The position numbers and the translations under genes are program-made. This document shows positions 26,024 through 52,361 of a stretch of DNA of 64,000 nt, piece by piece. The stretch spans positions 36,213,375 to 36,277,374 of the forward strand of contig CAIIXF020000005.1 in the NCBI GenBank assembly GCA_903813345.2, read 5' to 3'. Origin of the DNA: Owenia fusiformis (lineage: Eukaryota; Annelida; Polychaeta; Sabellida; Oweniidae). A model generated the notes under the pieces. It saw only the letters and a list, made by a program, of their open reading frames with translations. It was not told the DNA's origin and did not search any database. Numbering within the stretch: the first letter of the stretch is position 1; every line of letters starts with the position of its first letter.

Positions 26024-29000
26024 CCATCCCCTCATAACAATGTTTTGTCCAAACACACCCAGTGTAAATATTTTGATGGAAGGCAAAGTCTCCTAATAAA
26101 GCATCAACACTATGCAACTTGATCCAGAAGTTGTGATGCAAAAATTACACCTTCATGGTGAGTAATATGGTACAAAGTATGCCTTTAATTATTTCAATCC
26201 TGGAAAATTTCACAAATTCTTGGACAGACTTTGGCAAGTGGAACCAGAAAGCCCTTACAATTTCAAGATATGTATGCAGAAAATAGCAAAAAAAAATCAA
26301 GGAAAATTTAGTCATTTTGTGTAAACTGTTTTACAAATATAATTACATATAATCTAAATGACAATAAAATTATTTGATGTTTTTTTTTAAAAAGTTTACT
26401 TTTCATGCTTTAAAATTTTGAATTTAGTAATCTGAAAATTTCTTTAAGATATGCTAATGTGTCTAATTTTCTTGCAATAATACATAAGTCAATACATTTC
26501 ACACTTATCCACTAATTTAACTCCTTTACATTGTATTTTGAATTTTAAAAAATGACCGCCTTGACTTCTAAAGTAGGGGCATCTACCATTTTTGAGCTAG
26601 GAATAGCAGGTGATGATTCTCTACCATAAACACCTTCTCTGTAAAGACTACATTTCAACACCCTACTTCTCGCTAAGCACTGAAATACATACCCCAATCT
26701 AACTACAGAAAAAATACAAGATCTCCAATGCAAATATTTACTAAACTTTCTTAGATCCGATGATGTTTAACATAAATATTGTTAGAAAGTCAGTTAGTAA
26801 TATGCTTGAAAGAGATATGAACGCTGAAATTTTAGTATAAAGTGTTAGAGGTTTTCACACACTTGATGTTCAAGTTGCAAGTTTTAGCCTTTCAGTCGGA
26901 GTATTTTGTTCAACCACAATTAAGTTCACTTTGTTCATCTTGAAAGACAATTTGTTAATGAGTTTGTGTTTTTCTAAGTTTTGTTTATTTTAGTTTGACT
27001 TTGGCTTGGTCTTTCCTATAAAATAACAAGTAGAGAATTAATGGATTAGTTTGAGCTTAAAGCAATAGAATGATATGCTTGAAAAGCTAAATCTTTTTTT
27101 CTATCCCTAAAGATTTCTGAACAGATCATGAGATGCTCAATCCTTCCATTTTGATTTTTGAAATATTTCAATTCTTCTTATCTTAAAGTCAAGTGGATAG
27201 CAATGCTGCATTATTTTTGCTTTATTTACTTAAAATAGTATACTTAGAATTTCCGAAGGAATAAATAAAGCTTTATTTTCTCTAATTATTATTCACCCTG
27301 ACCCATCCATATATGTACCTACTTAACCCATCAATTTACCCCATAATCTACCACAAATTATTCAATAAAACAACAGTATTCTCTGTTGCTTCATCACAAA
27401 TCAAAACTTCAGAATATGTGCAATTCTAATGCTTGCAAATGGACAAATATCAATATTAAAGCACGGTCACAAATTGATGATAACACACACAAATAATCTT
27501 TCTAATATACAACTATAGAGGATATAACATTTAACCCTTGTTATCTTCCCTCGAATAACAACCCATCGATTACAAATCTCCATCTATTACAATAACTCTT
27601 ATGCAATATTGCACGATTGAGAGTGCGCAGCTTGATTGTATAAAAACATTGAAATAATCTTTAATGATGACTATAAGAGCAAAGCTTATGAATTTAATTT
27701 TCCCCAAGTTGATTACTGCCACTGCTCTTCTCAGTTTTATTTTCAAGCTGACTGCACAGTGGCTGGATTACTGTCAACATATTAATCCCTGTGCTTTACA
27801 TCTTTCTCTCTATGTACCAAACCCGTGAAAAAAATTAAAAATCGTCACATTTTAAATTGGAATCTATGGGAAAAACAAGAGGAAATGTGAGGAATTGAAT
27901 ACATGGACATGGACTTGATACTCCAAATTGTGTGGAAATTTGAAAAAATCAGGCACTTCATTCAATTTTTAGGGAGAAATCAGAAAGGATCTCTGATGCT
28001 AATATGACATTTTATTTGTTTGATGATACTGGTTATATTTGCTCTCTTGCTGCGAAGACCAATATCTGATTCAGCATCCCTTTGTATTTCCCTTTGCACA
28101 ATATTTATGCTTTATTTTTATTCTTTCACATTCCTTGTGCGCAGATTTGCTCATTGTAATGTTATCTATTTTAAGATCCCGTATTTTACATATGATTTAA
28201 ACTATGATGATAACTTTTTCAAAATGTGTATTTTTATGCTGTTATTTATTTGGTAAATGCAAATGGGTAATTCACACTTTATTATCCCAAGTGTGAACTG
28301 TAGAAATGCCATGTTGGAAGGACAGATTTTCTGATATTAAACAGCGTGCAAGATCAAACGTTCTACTATCCAGTAGTAACATAATTTTCATTAAAATCTT
28401 TTGATTAAAACATGCAGCTTAATATCAGGAATTGTTTTACCTTTTAAACCTCCATAGGCACATGCAGACATTTTTTTAGTTAACAAAATACATTGGCCTA
28501 AAACTTGAACTCCTTTTGCAAAATGAGTGTTAATTATATAGGATGAGGATGCCAAATGCTCAGATTTTTCCGGATGATCACCAAATTCTATGAAATCCTT
28601 TTTGCAAGCCAAATATAACAATTTATGATCTTTCGTATTATCCAAGTTTCGTTAAAATCACAAAATTTAATAACTGAAAAACTGAAAGTATATGTAAAGT
28701 GTTTATTTCTTAATGAAGATTGAAACTGTATTGTTAAAGAAATATTATCTTTTGATTGACATTTGATACATTTATGGAGTTCTCAAACTTAAGAACCCAT
28801 ATTTGTCATAATGGGGAGATTAGGCATAAACTCATAATAGATACAGGAGTCTAACCAGAATTATCCTTTTTACAATACCTTGTTACACAGATCAAAAATC
28901 CTATCATTTCTGAGGAAGAACCATACAATCTGAGGATACCCGAAAACTAACACAAATATATAAATTCAAAATTGTGCAAAATACATTAAAATAATATCGT

Positions 29001-29438
29001 TTTTTCAGTTTTTTTTGAGTGAAATCTGAAAATCCCCTGACAAAACCAATTACAATTTGCAAGGATGCAAGTCACTAATACCCTTGTAATGCTATAAAGA
29101 GGACATACAACTTTATGCCTCTAATCCCCTTTACTTAGATCGGTTATCTCCTGTTTAGCAATATGCATGCACTGCATTGTACAAAATGACTCTTGCCAAT
29201 GTCTATGGCTTTTATCAGTGTATCTCTAAATGCTCGAATCAAATTTGCTGAGATGTGAGTCCCTTCATATGAATCCGAAGAAAGTAGGTTCACTTGAAGA
29301 ATTTCTCCTAAGGAGATACAGAGATATAGGAAAGCACTGACTTCTGAAGTTTCCATGTTGCTTCAACTTCCAACTACAGTGCCTTCTACCAATATATTTC
29401 ATGACATGGGCTCCTTACCATAGTTGAAACAAGGCATA

Positions 29439-29593
29439 ACATGCAATATGTCACCACATGCCATTTGTTACAGATACCAAACTCAGAATGCCAACCACTG
29501 AATGCCAGACACCAAATGCCAGTCACCGAACACCATCCACAAAAAAAGTTTGAGACTATAACAATATGTGAACACTTTTGGTGGTGACATAAT
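29439..29593 (+). repeat. Dispersed repeat 'ATGTCACCAC...GTGGTGACAT', copy 1
   Basis: The copy begins near ACATGCAATATGTCACCAC and ends TTTTGGTGGTGACATAA, so the ends ATGTCACCAC/GTGGTGACAT are inverted repeats. Internal phrases include ATGCCA and ACCAAATGCC, then ACTATAACAATATG. Two other copies occur in this window, at 57097-57214 (same orientation) and 56441-56552 (opposite). It is probably a short non-autonomous DNA element. I do not recognise its superfamily. Confidence 0.65.
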
Positions 29594-32500
29594 TACCAAA
29601 GAGTAACAACTGTTACTGATGCTGGATGCCAACATCAATGCTGATATTGAGACAATGCCAGGCAGAAAAACGGTCACAAAATATGGTGGCTATAGCAATA
29701 TGTCAATTGCCACTTCCTGGTGTGAAGTAAGTGGTGAACCAAAAAATATATCTCACAATAAAAAATATCATAAGAAAGGGTGGAGGGGGAAGGAAGATGG
29801 AGTGCGTCACTGATAAGAGCACTTCATAGATGCTAGTTTGATATTATAATAGTCTACAATTTCCTGTTAGATATATTTGTGTCATTGACGATAATAACAC
29901 AATATGTAAGATGCCAATAATAGTTTAGAATGAGTCTTCTACCATGGAGCAAGGAACAGGAGCCTATATCATGGGGAAACATGTCCCATATTTTATACTA
30001 GGCAGACTCATAGCATGCAAAATCTGTCATCTCCTATTCTTATTCATTTTGATTCACAAGGATTCAGTTGTTCCTTCTAGACCCTTTGGAAATTGGTATT
30101 TACTTTACAGAAGTATGAACATATTTTTGAACTTGAATAAGTCTTGTCTTATGTGATATTGGTCCATGATTCAAGTTTGTTTGGTATGTGGGCTGACTGT
30201 CTATGTTTTGATGTTTTACTAGCTGGAACATGATTCAATTATATTCTCTCACCCTCAATCCTCTCATTATTTCTGTATTCCAGGGATTCAAAGAGAGAAA
30301 GGGGTAGGAATTAACCTACTAGGATGTCATGCTATATACTATAGCCATTAAGTTTTAATGCAAAATACTGTACAATAATCTTCATTGTTGTAATCCAGTT
30401 TTAAAAAGAGATCAAAGAAATGTCCTCGTCCCTCCTTAGAAAATGAAAAATTGAAAACCTAGAAAATTGAAATTATTTGGAAAAACTGACTATTGGCATG
30501 CACTGTACGCAACAACAATTTATTGTGCCTTGTTTTTCAAAACTTCAAGATATGGATACTGATAAGATATTCACACGTTGTAAGATCACCATAGATAACA
30601 TATTCTTGTTTTGTTCATGTTTTCTATTTTCTCACTATAATCCATCACGTTACTTGTTAACGATACAATTAAACCCTCCTTCATCTTCACACCTCTCTAT
30701 TTCTATTATTACGCTGTCGTTCTACGTCTCATTCTCCAATACTCTCTGATAAACTACAATGTTACATGCGTATGATGATCTCCAATAATTTTGATGACTT
30801 CCCATAGTTAAAATGTACTTTTTTGTGATCACATGTACTCCATGTTAATCCCTCTAGAATTCACAGGAGCTCTTAATTTTTTGGGGTTTCTTTACTATTT
30901 TGAGTTTTATTGATAAGGCTGTTTCGTTCATCACTTGCTATTATTCCAAACTCATTTACTCTATTTTGAATTTCAGAACATGATTACGTTATGATATATT
31001 TTAACTTTGGGTTATCTTCATTGTACAGAATCGTCAAAAGATAACAATTGAATTGGAGAAATGACGGGTCATTGATCAGAAAAAAGTGTTCCCTGATTAC
31101 TCCCGAGTGATTGGTCCATGACATGCATGTACTGTATGTAGATATGACAATGCGTGAAGGTAAAATGAGACAAAAAAGTAATGTTTTTAGAAGAGTCTTG
31201 AACTATAAATTAACAAATGAAGCTTAAGAGTTAAAAACTCGAATGAGTACTGACTCAGTCAATTTAGCGAGAATAGAGAAAGTATATCATCCTGGAGAGA
31301 GATTCACCAATAGCTATCACCCAGGCCTATCACATCAAATATATAGTGATCGCAATTGAAGGGGAAAATTTGTGAAATTGGTCTATAATGCTGTATATAG
31401 AGAACATAAGATGGGAATTATCACGATGTGCTCTATGGGGAATTCTAATAGGAGAATCATCATGGGCTCTCATGTCTCACGGGACGCGAATATGTTTTAT
31501 AGTAAACCAACTGAAAAAATTGCCTTTATGACTTAATGCTTTTCCGGAGAGGTTTAAACCCCCGTGTTTATATACCCATAGTGCTTTTAGATCCACTTTT
31601 CGTTTGTGTATTTTGTCTTATTAAGTGCTAAATAGATTGGCTACATCCACAATGTGAGTTAATGCATTTCTGAAATGAGGTCATTCACTTGAATATCAAT
31701 AGAATTGCACCAGAATGATTTCTGACCCGACTTATATCTTTTATTTGATTGCTATATTTCTTAAAGTTGCTCCGAATCAGCAATTATTTTAACCAAATTG
31801 TTGTCGTCCATTGATGCTAGGTCCAATGGTCAGCCTATGGCCTCTTAAATGTCCCATATACCAATACAAGGATACTTTATGACGGAAAATTGAGGGAATG
31901 AAAAGTGCACCCAGGCAGAGTACATCATAGATGTTGCTACTCATGATTTTGCCGGGTACAGATTTTGGCCTATTATTTCATTTCATCAATATGAAGAGAA
32001 TCGTGGTAAAACAGACTGTAGATAGATCACACAAGAAATAATCTATAAATTTTGTCATATTTTTACCAAGATTGGATATGTGGAATAAAAAGTAATCAAG
32101 TCTCCCCGATTAATTTCGTGGCAATTTCTGACCCCTGTGTGAAGTTGGCTTTTGTATGATGTTGTTGCGGGAAAGCTTATGAATTGATAGCAATGTTTTC
32201 ATTGATTTTCATCCCCTAGTTATCTCATAGATCTGTAGTGAGCTATACTAGCAAATCAAAATTTATGCATTTCTACTGAACTGTGACACAATCCCCCCAA
32301 ATAAAATTATTTTGTCCTCGACAATAATAACAATTGGTTAAAATCATGCCATAATTGGTGATTTTTATATCTTATGCTGTCTTTTATGCTTACTCATTCA
32401 ATACCTTTGTAGAATGTTAGAAATTATAAAGAAAATATTTCCTTAGGATCCATCTCAATTGGTGATTAATTATGGGATAAATATAATATATATCCCTCAT

Positions 32501-32957
32501 TGAGGTCCATGATTATATTACTGTGACATTCAATACTAATAAAGATGTACAGCATGCAGTGAATGATGATTTCAGAGCAATGTTGTTGACTTAAGTCATT
32601 TCATTCATTTCCGAGTATTTACCAACGGAGAATTATTTCGTACAATAGAACACCAGAACATCCGTGAGACATCAATAGCTCTTATTCGTTGAATGTTGCG
32701 CCTCTCAGAGGCTTTATTGCATTTATTAATGGTTTTGTAATATAGAAGCTAAATCCAACCATTTGCAATACATATCGGAACTATTGACACAAAAACTACT
32801 TAAGCAGTATATGTCAGCATTATTTCAACATTTCTATTGTTTTCGGGGAAATTATTGGAATACTCTTGAAAGTGTTTGTTCAGTGACTTTTTCTATTTCA
32901 TAGAAGATTTTTTCGTAATTGAAAATTATCTGATTAGAGCAGGACTTTGTTCATGTT

Positions 32958-33162
32958 CAGTGATCTCCCCAGCATTAAAGCTAGTAGGTGTAGCACCCAC
33001 CTGAGATTTTAGAAAAAGGCTTGCACCCACCTGAAAATTCATTTGCACCCACTTAAAAATGAGAAAAACCATGAAAAATGGGCATAATTTGACCAATTTT
33101 GGTTGGAATTATGAAAACAAGAATTTTGCACCCACTTGAGAAGAAATCCTTTGGAGAACACT
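32958..33162. mobile_element. MITE-like element, CAGTG family, copy 2
   Basis: Second copy of the element at 8007-8209, in the same orientation. It begins CAGTGATCTCCCC and ends GGAGAACACTT. It preserves the four GCACCCACCTGA-like phrases better than copy 1 does. The last G of the right end is changed to T. No clear target-site duplication remains. No coding capacity. Confidence 0.7.
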
Positions 33163-36100
33163 TGTGTTATATTGATGACATTAGTAAAGTAATGATTTAA
33201 ATGTTCTCAATTAAAACTTATTTGAAAAATAATTAAGACAATATTTAAGGGGCAGGGTTCTAAATCTCACATGCCATTATTCACCTACATATATACAATA
33301 TGATATTACAATACAATATAAAAAAATCACTAAACATGAAAAAGAAAAAAATTGAACATATTTATCACCATTTTCTATATCTTTCTAATAAGGACTCATC
33401 CTCATACATAGCAATTTCATGACTGAACTACAATGTCATTAGATTCCACTTCCTAATATGGTCAATTGGGATTACAGTCTCCCTTATTAGGCTTGTCAAA
33501 GCATAGTGTAGAATTTCACTTTCCGATATGACAAAAAAGGTATAATTTTAATTGAATAAAACAGAAAGTTGATATTTATGCTTGTTAAGACCCACCTGGT
33601 CTTAGTTTATCACGATTATTACCAGTGTTTAAACTTTCTCCATTTCCAATATTTTTTCTTATCTTTACTATAGAATCTACAAAAATAACATTAATTCAAG
33701 GACTTCCAAAATCATTGAGGCTTTAAATATTATGACTGCTTACTCCATTCATTGGAAATTTCATTATTTTTCTCAATTTTAAGAGAAATCTCTATGACCA
33801 TTTTCTCGTGGGTAATAATATCTAAGAAGCTTTTTATCCCGATAAAAATAACATATCATTTTGATATAATTGTTTGAGTGACTGAGGGTGACTAAAATGT
33901 GTTATTCCAACAATTAAAATCGTACAAATGATACTTTTTAATATTCTCAATTTCATAAAACATAGAATTAGACAACAATCAGAAAATACATCTCCCGTAT
34001 TTTTCCTCCTTTGGTTTCCTTTGTTGCCCACAAATTGCTAAGAGTCTAACAGATTTCCACATGGAAAATATGTAATTTATCTTGATTTCCTTGAAGCAAT
34101 TTTAATCCATCAATTTAATATTTTCAATAATGATAGACCTATGCCAGAAAACCTTTATTCTATTTTACAAAACCAGAAGTAGACAATACTCAGAGGAGGG
34201 TTTGTAATAGTTTTTGCGACATACAGATGTATAAAATGACAGGGTGTGTAAAAACAGCACATTTCAATAAAAATAGTGCAAGTTGATATGAAGATGCGCT
34301 TGAAATGGTAAGCTGCCCATAGGTCGAATGAACGTGATCATGTTTTAAAATACAAAATATGGTTAAAAGAGTGAAATTAGCAAGGAATGGTATAATTAAA
34401 TATGAAGCTATTACTCAAAAGTATACAAAAATATAAAGAAACCATATACTTCTTTCAAATCTTTTAGAGAAATCGGGTAGAATAAGCATGAACAGACGGC
34501 TTTTTGTGCAGGAGGATAAAATAATGACAGCCTGTGGGTAGAGCTAATAGAACAAGTGTCTGAGTGGCTCTTAATCAACTAAGTAGAGACACAAGTGGCC
34601 ATCAAGCCATATCAACACTAGATTAACCACGCTCAGGATTTCATGCATTTCATGTTAATTCCACATTTAGTCTCTAAATCTTCAATGGACATCTAGATTT
34701 TCTTGCATTTCCATACAATTCAATATGTTGACTTCATTTCTGTGTAATTGAATCCTCATTTTTTCTACTCTCTCATACACTGTTTTTAATTTTAAAATGT
34801 GGCCATCACGAAGTTTAAGATCTGGGAAACACACATCATACTTTCATTTCAATTATGTAAACACAGAGCATGTAGTATGAGTAACAGAACCTCATACACA
34901 TGGAGTCTCATACAAACAGATAAAGATGGATGTGTTTGATGAATACATGGGTGGGGTTACTGCTACCTGAGGGGTATCTGTGGGTAGGGTGGTTACTTGA
35001 CACTTTGAGGTTGACACCTTCTATATATTGGTGACAGGGGTGGGGGTTCTGAGACTTGATACAAGTAGACTTGATTCAAGGACGGAATGGGATATGATAT
35101 ACAGTGTATAGTGTAGAAACACTTGATACAAATAAAGAAAACTGTGAAATTAGAGAAGAATAGGTTAGGACAAGAATGGTTGATTTGAGAATGGCCCAAA
35201 TTGAATACTCAGAGTTCTAAGAATCTGTCCAATATCGACTAATGTCAGCTAACCTAAATCCTCAATTCTACACTAAATGATCCACCATAATTAGGTTCCC
35301 CATTCAGAAATTCAAAATCATGTCACAGGATTCAAATGTAAAATATAGAGATGATGAGCCAAATGAGCAAAGAAAGAAACATAAAAACATAAACTCTAGA
35401 TGTTAAATTGTAAAGAAATGTGCAAATATCAATAAGTTTATTCAAATTTTTCAGAGAAATATCGGAAAGTAACAATGACATCAGACGGATATTTCAGCCA
35501 CCAAAAGCAATTCCTAAAACTGACACTGTATTGCAATAATGAAACCCTTGCATGCTAGTTGGCATGTAATGTCTTCTAATATCACATTCTTTCATGAAAA
35601 TAATTTGATCTGGATTCAAATTAGTTGATTAGTTAATTACTCATCAAGTGAAACTGTCTATCATAAGAGAACATGAGGATATAATAGCACAAAATTAACA
35701 GTCAGTTTGGCATTTTGGTACCAAAAAGGTCAAAATTTTACTTTGATTCCAATTTTAACAACTCTAATAGCTGTCAGAGCTCAAAGTACATGGATGGTTT
35801 TTTTAATTTACAAAGATTCAAACTTTTTGAAATACTACATGCAAAGAAATGGAAAATTGGATGAGCAGACAGATAAAATTGCATCAATTTCAAAATATTT
35901 AAGATCCAAGTTATGACTTCACATGAAAAATCTCACATGTTCAACTCCATGAAATATAAAAGCATCAACTGTAAATCTGAAGAAGAATTGAAAACTACAA
36001 CAAAACCAGCAAAGATTCAATAATCTCTATGAAATATCATACGCAGCAAATACTATATCCAATACAGTCAAGTACACAGACTCCAAAAATATGAGAAATC

Positions 36101-39100
36101 AGGTCACATATTGAGCTACTTATTGAGGTTGTGCTAGAGACTGTACAGATTCAGCTACTACATTAGAAGGAGATCCAAGTGTATTATCAACAATGTTTGC
36201 ATTTTCTGATTGATAGGAGATGAAAGGGGAGGTATCTCGGGAATATTTTACATCATTTTTTACGCTATGTACTCTTTACAATACGACTGTTTGAACAAGT
36301 TCAGGAATCACCAATCAGAAAGTGGTAATTATTTACATCACAATAAATTCTCACTCTCAGATTAGAAAATAATACTGGGATGAAATATGTGATTACCTTG
36401 GTAAATATGGCTGAACGTATCAGTTGATATCACTTCAAAGAAGACAAATATTATGGGTGAGGCAAAAATAGAGACGGGGTCTTTAAAATAGGACCAGGGT
36501 CTCATACTATCTATACAATACACATAATACAGGGAGAAATCTGAATGAGTATTGTAATGAACCAAAAAGAATCATGATCCTTTATAAAATTGAGCTGTGT
36601 AGTCCTTTTATAAAGCTGAAAACCTCTTGTAGTTGTTGTTGGTCTATTTATGGATTTGATGGACTTTTTGATTTCAATTCTTTAATTGATTAATTAGTTG
36701 TGCTGCATGTATGGAAACTGATCTATATATCAGTTTGTTTGAAATATTCATTTTTTCAAAAAGCAAAGCAACAAAGAGAAAACCAAAAGAGAGATGACTG
36801 TTTCACTTTATGGTATTATTGTCATAATGCAATATTCCGTACTCCTGGTGATTATCATTAGTATATTAAAGCGTTTCATTTTTATTTATGCATTTTCACC
36901 TCGGGGTAGTAATTGCCGGAAACCTGTTCCATAATTTACATCACCTACAGGTCACAGAAATTTTTCCAAACCCTTTGTTTTTCATACTAAAGTATAATAA
37001 ATGTGATCTGTATTATGAGTAATTCAAACCCTAAACCGTTCAAATAAAATAAATTATAGAAATCTAAGATGAAAAAATCTAAGATGAAGCTGTCTGCTTT
37101 CTGTCCGTAAATGTGACATTTATACGTTGGATCAAAAGGTGACGGACTGACATATAACACATGCTATATTAACCAATGAAATTCAATAAATGACAAGAAT
37201 ACATATTTCATTTTTAGAAATTATAAATTCTGATTAATATAACCTAAGATGCCAAACCACATAACATGCGTTTCTGTAATTTACTAAAATGACTTATTTG
37301 TTAGAAAAAAGCCTTCTGAAAATCGAAGCCTAATCAATCTAACCTAACCATCCCCATCTCCTATTAAAAACCGAAGTATAAATATAAACAAGGGGGTTTG
37401 TATCAACAATACAACAGATGTACTTGAGATCAAGGTATTAGTAGATAATAAATCAGATCAAAGCAGGATAACCCCCTAAACTGTTCCATTGTCAAAAATG
37501 ACCCTATAAATGATCCTACACATAGGAAATGATGACCCATGGATGCCAGATGGTGGATGGTAACAGTGGTTTGATAATATGAACCCATTTGATTTCTATT
37601 ATAATAGTATAGATTTCACAAAAAGATAGCATTGTATAAAGTGATATAAATAGCATAATAAACCTTGGGTATTAATTTTGCACATGTTTCTGGTATTACA
37701 TACAAGATTATATATGAATACATAATTGATTTATATTGAGTATTACCATGCTTTTCTGTAAATGTACGTGTAATAGCATTATTTCATTTAAATCCAGTGT
37801 TGTCACATCATGTTAAAATAGAATTTCAAGAAAGGATAAAAGTTACGATTAATTGTTTTAAAAATAACTCAGTATGCATCAATGAAGCTTGGATCAATAC
37901 TGTAAAAAGTATTGAGTCAATGTTATTCTCATCTTACTTTTTATGCTTTTTGTCTGTTGAATCCAAACAAATTATCTAATTTCTCGATGTTTTTATAAAT
38001 GTAAAGTGCTAATTTATTTCATTTGTCGTCAGATTTCAAATATTTTAATTCTTTTTTTTAAATATTTCAAAGCATTACTGCAATGATATTAATTGCAGGG
38101 TCTTTCTTACTGCCTAGAAACCTTCTGGCAAAATGAAATATTTAGGAAAACATTGAAGTAATCGTAGCATGAGCCGTACCTCATTCATGTAGAAAAAGAC
38201 ACAAAACTAATTCCGTAATTTGTTCAAAATGCGGTAAACTGTCGATGAAGATTCGACAAACGTGAAACTGATTAAGCCCAGTATATAAATCTTTGAAAAC
38301 TTATAGGGTCGGGTCTTTCGGGTTAATATGTACAACCTGGTTGGTTTAACAGAGCAGACGTAAAGTTAGTCCGCAGAGAATAAAGCAGCCCCGGAGAGAA
38401 TTCTCCCTCCTATATTTCCCAACACTGTGTCAAATTTGAAATATTAGTCTCACAAATTCATTTTGATCAGCCACACAGTTGAACTGTTTTGGTGGAATTA
38501 TTTCGTACATGATCAATTTGTTGGTCTTATGCATCAAGAGGTTTAGTTAGTCTGTTTTCAATCACCACTGACCAGTGAAGACATATTGGAATATTATACC
38601 AGGTCTTGTCTTAACTCTAAATGAGAACTAACCACTAACCACAAAGATCCTACTTAGTTTGAAGTAGGGGCAAGTTCTTTATTTCAGTCATCCGTTTAAA
38701 ATTCGTATACATTTCCAATAAATTTACTTTCTTCCAAAATGATTGAAAATCGAAAAGTTGCTAGAATTATACTTATTTCTCTATAGCTTTACAAAACACT
38801 TTTTATAATTAATATAACTAAACAGAAAAATACAAGAGTGAAAAAAGGATTATGACATTAAATTCTCCAAGCTCTGTTTTCAAACTGGAATATCATCAAT
38901 GGATCAAAATGATAAATATTTAACTAGTTCATCTGTTATGATCAAATCTCTGTTCACCAAATCACACTCCAAACAATAGGTGCGCAGCATAAAAAGAACA
39001 TATCTTACGGCAACTAAATCAAGGCAACATAGCAATTCTGACGATATCAACAATAAAAAATATTCTCTGTTAATTAACTGTTTAATGAGGATGAGATCCA

Positions 39101-40713
39101 ATTATTTATTTATAGATTTACAGGTACTTATGAGGGGATATAGGCTGTCCATCTGGCCATCTTATTGAATCCATTGTTGATAATTAAAGCTGTAACTTTA
39201 ATACTATAATCCACTGTATTCAATAGGTCAATATCATTAATGTACCAAAATGAGTCAATATACTGTATTATTTCAAAATATCAACAAAACATTGGAAATG
39301 GTACTTTTGCATCAAGCCCCTCTGGATGCTGAAATCATCAGAGGAATGGAGCAAGACTACAAATGTCTATCAAATCTATCAAAACATTTCAGACTTTAAT
39401 ATCTGTATATTGAGCCTATAGTATTTTCAAAGTCTGAATTCATTTCTACAGTATCTATCAGTATCTGAGTTTTCCTCATGGGGTATATATTGAAGAGGGA
39501 CCCACTAGGCAATTAATAGAAATAAATTAGAAAGTTATAAAAGGGAAAGCCTGCTAGTGATCTCACTGTGAGAGCTCTTATCCACCTGCTATGAAGTACT
39601 ATCTACTGGAAATAAAATCAAGTGATTGTATCTTACAATGCAAAAGTCTGAAAGAGGGGAATCAGCGAGTATTATAGTATGGTATCCCAACCTTGGCATT
39701 GTATTTGTATACAGAGGCATGATGATATTATAGTCATATATTGAAGAGAAAATCATGGAATAAATGTGACAAGGGAGATAAATTATTCACAGGTTATTCA
39801 CCTGAACTAAGGTCTCTAAATTGAAGGTGTAAAGCCAGAATGTGAAGATGCATTCTCTCTAGAATCATTTTCAAACCTTATTTTATTTGATTTTACACCT
39901 TAGAAATCAAAGATAGACGAAATTGGGAGTCAAAAAACCTAAAATTATGTTGGAAATTAAAGAAACCTATTTTTATTACAGGTTATAACATAAATATTAT
40001 TTTAGTATATTACCCATGTATAAAAGTACAATACTTCCAATCATATCTCTTCTACCCCCTCTCTAAAATTTGAAAAAGTTTTAATTTTTTAATTTTTAAT
40101 TCCTAACCTCACCACTTCTTTCTCATTTTCTACCCTATTCTTCTCCCCACTTTCCCTATCAAATCATACCCCTGCCCCCTGATGTTTTATTCCATGAAGC
40201 CTTGTTCTTCTACTCTGTTCTACACAACCTAACCTGATAAGATAAAGCATCCTGCTGAGGCCAGTAATTGAATATATTATCATATTAACACCAAAATCAT
40301 TCCAACACATGTCAAAAATTATTTCTATACTAATGAAATCAAGATGGGAGTTTGAGACAGCTTCTTGGTAGATTACCCCTCGGGTCTGCACAGAATGGGG
40401 TGCTCGTATTTTTAGATAAAAATTAATTAGTCTGATATTACTATTTGGGGTATTATGGTTGATTGTACATGATACAGAATTAGGGGTGTATTAAATAGAT
40501 AATTGGCAATTAAGATATTATAGAAAACTGAAATTATGAATTCGGAAGAATTGTCGGTGAATGTTTAACAGGAAGATTCCTTGATGATTTGGTTTTACTG
40601 ATGTGATATACCTGCATTATGATTGTTTGGATGGTAGTTTGTTTTGTCTGTATTTCTTTGTTTGTTTATCTAAAGTGTTGTTTGTACTTGTTTGTTACAA
40701 AAACGTAAGCCTA

Positions 40714-52361
<11,648 letters not shown>

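Noticed and set aside
775-40391. Numerous open frames of 60-90 codons in the left 40 kb
   Set aside because: They show no known domains, have AT-driven composition, lack flanking exon structure and overlap on both strands as expected by chance in AT-rich DNA.
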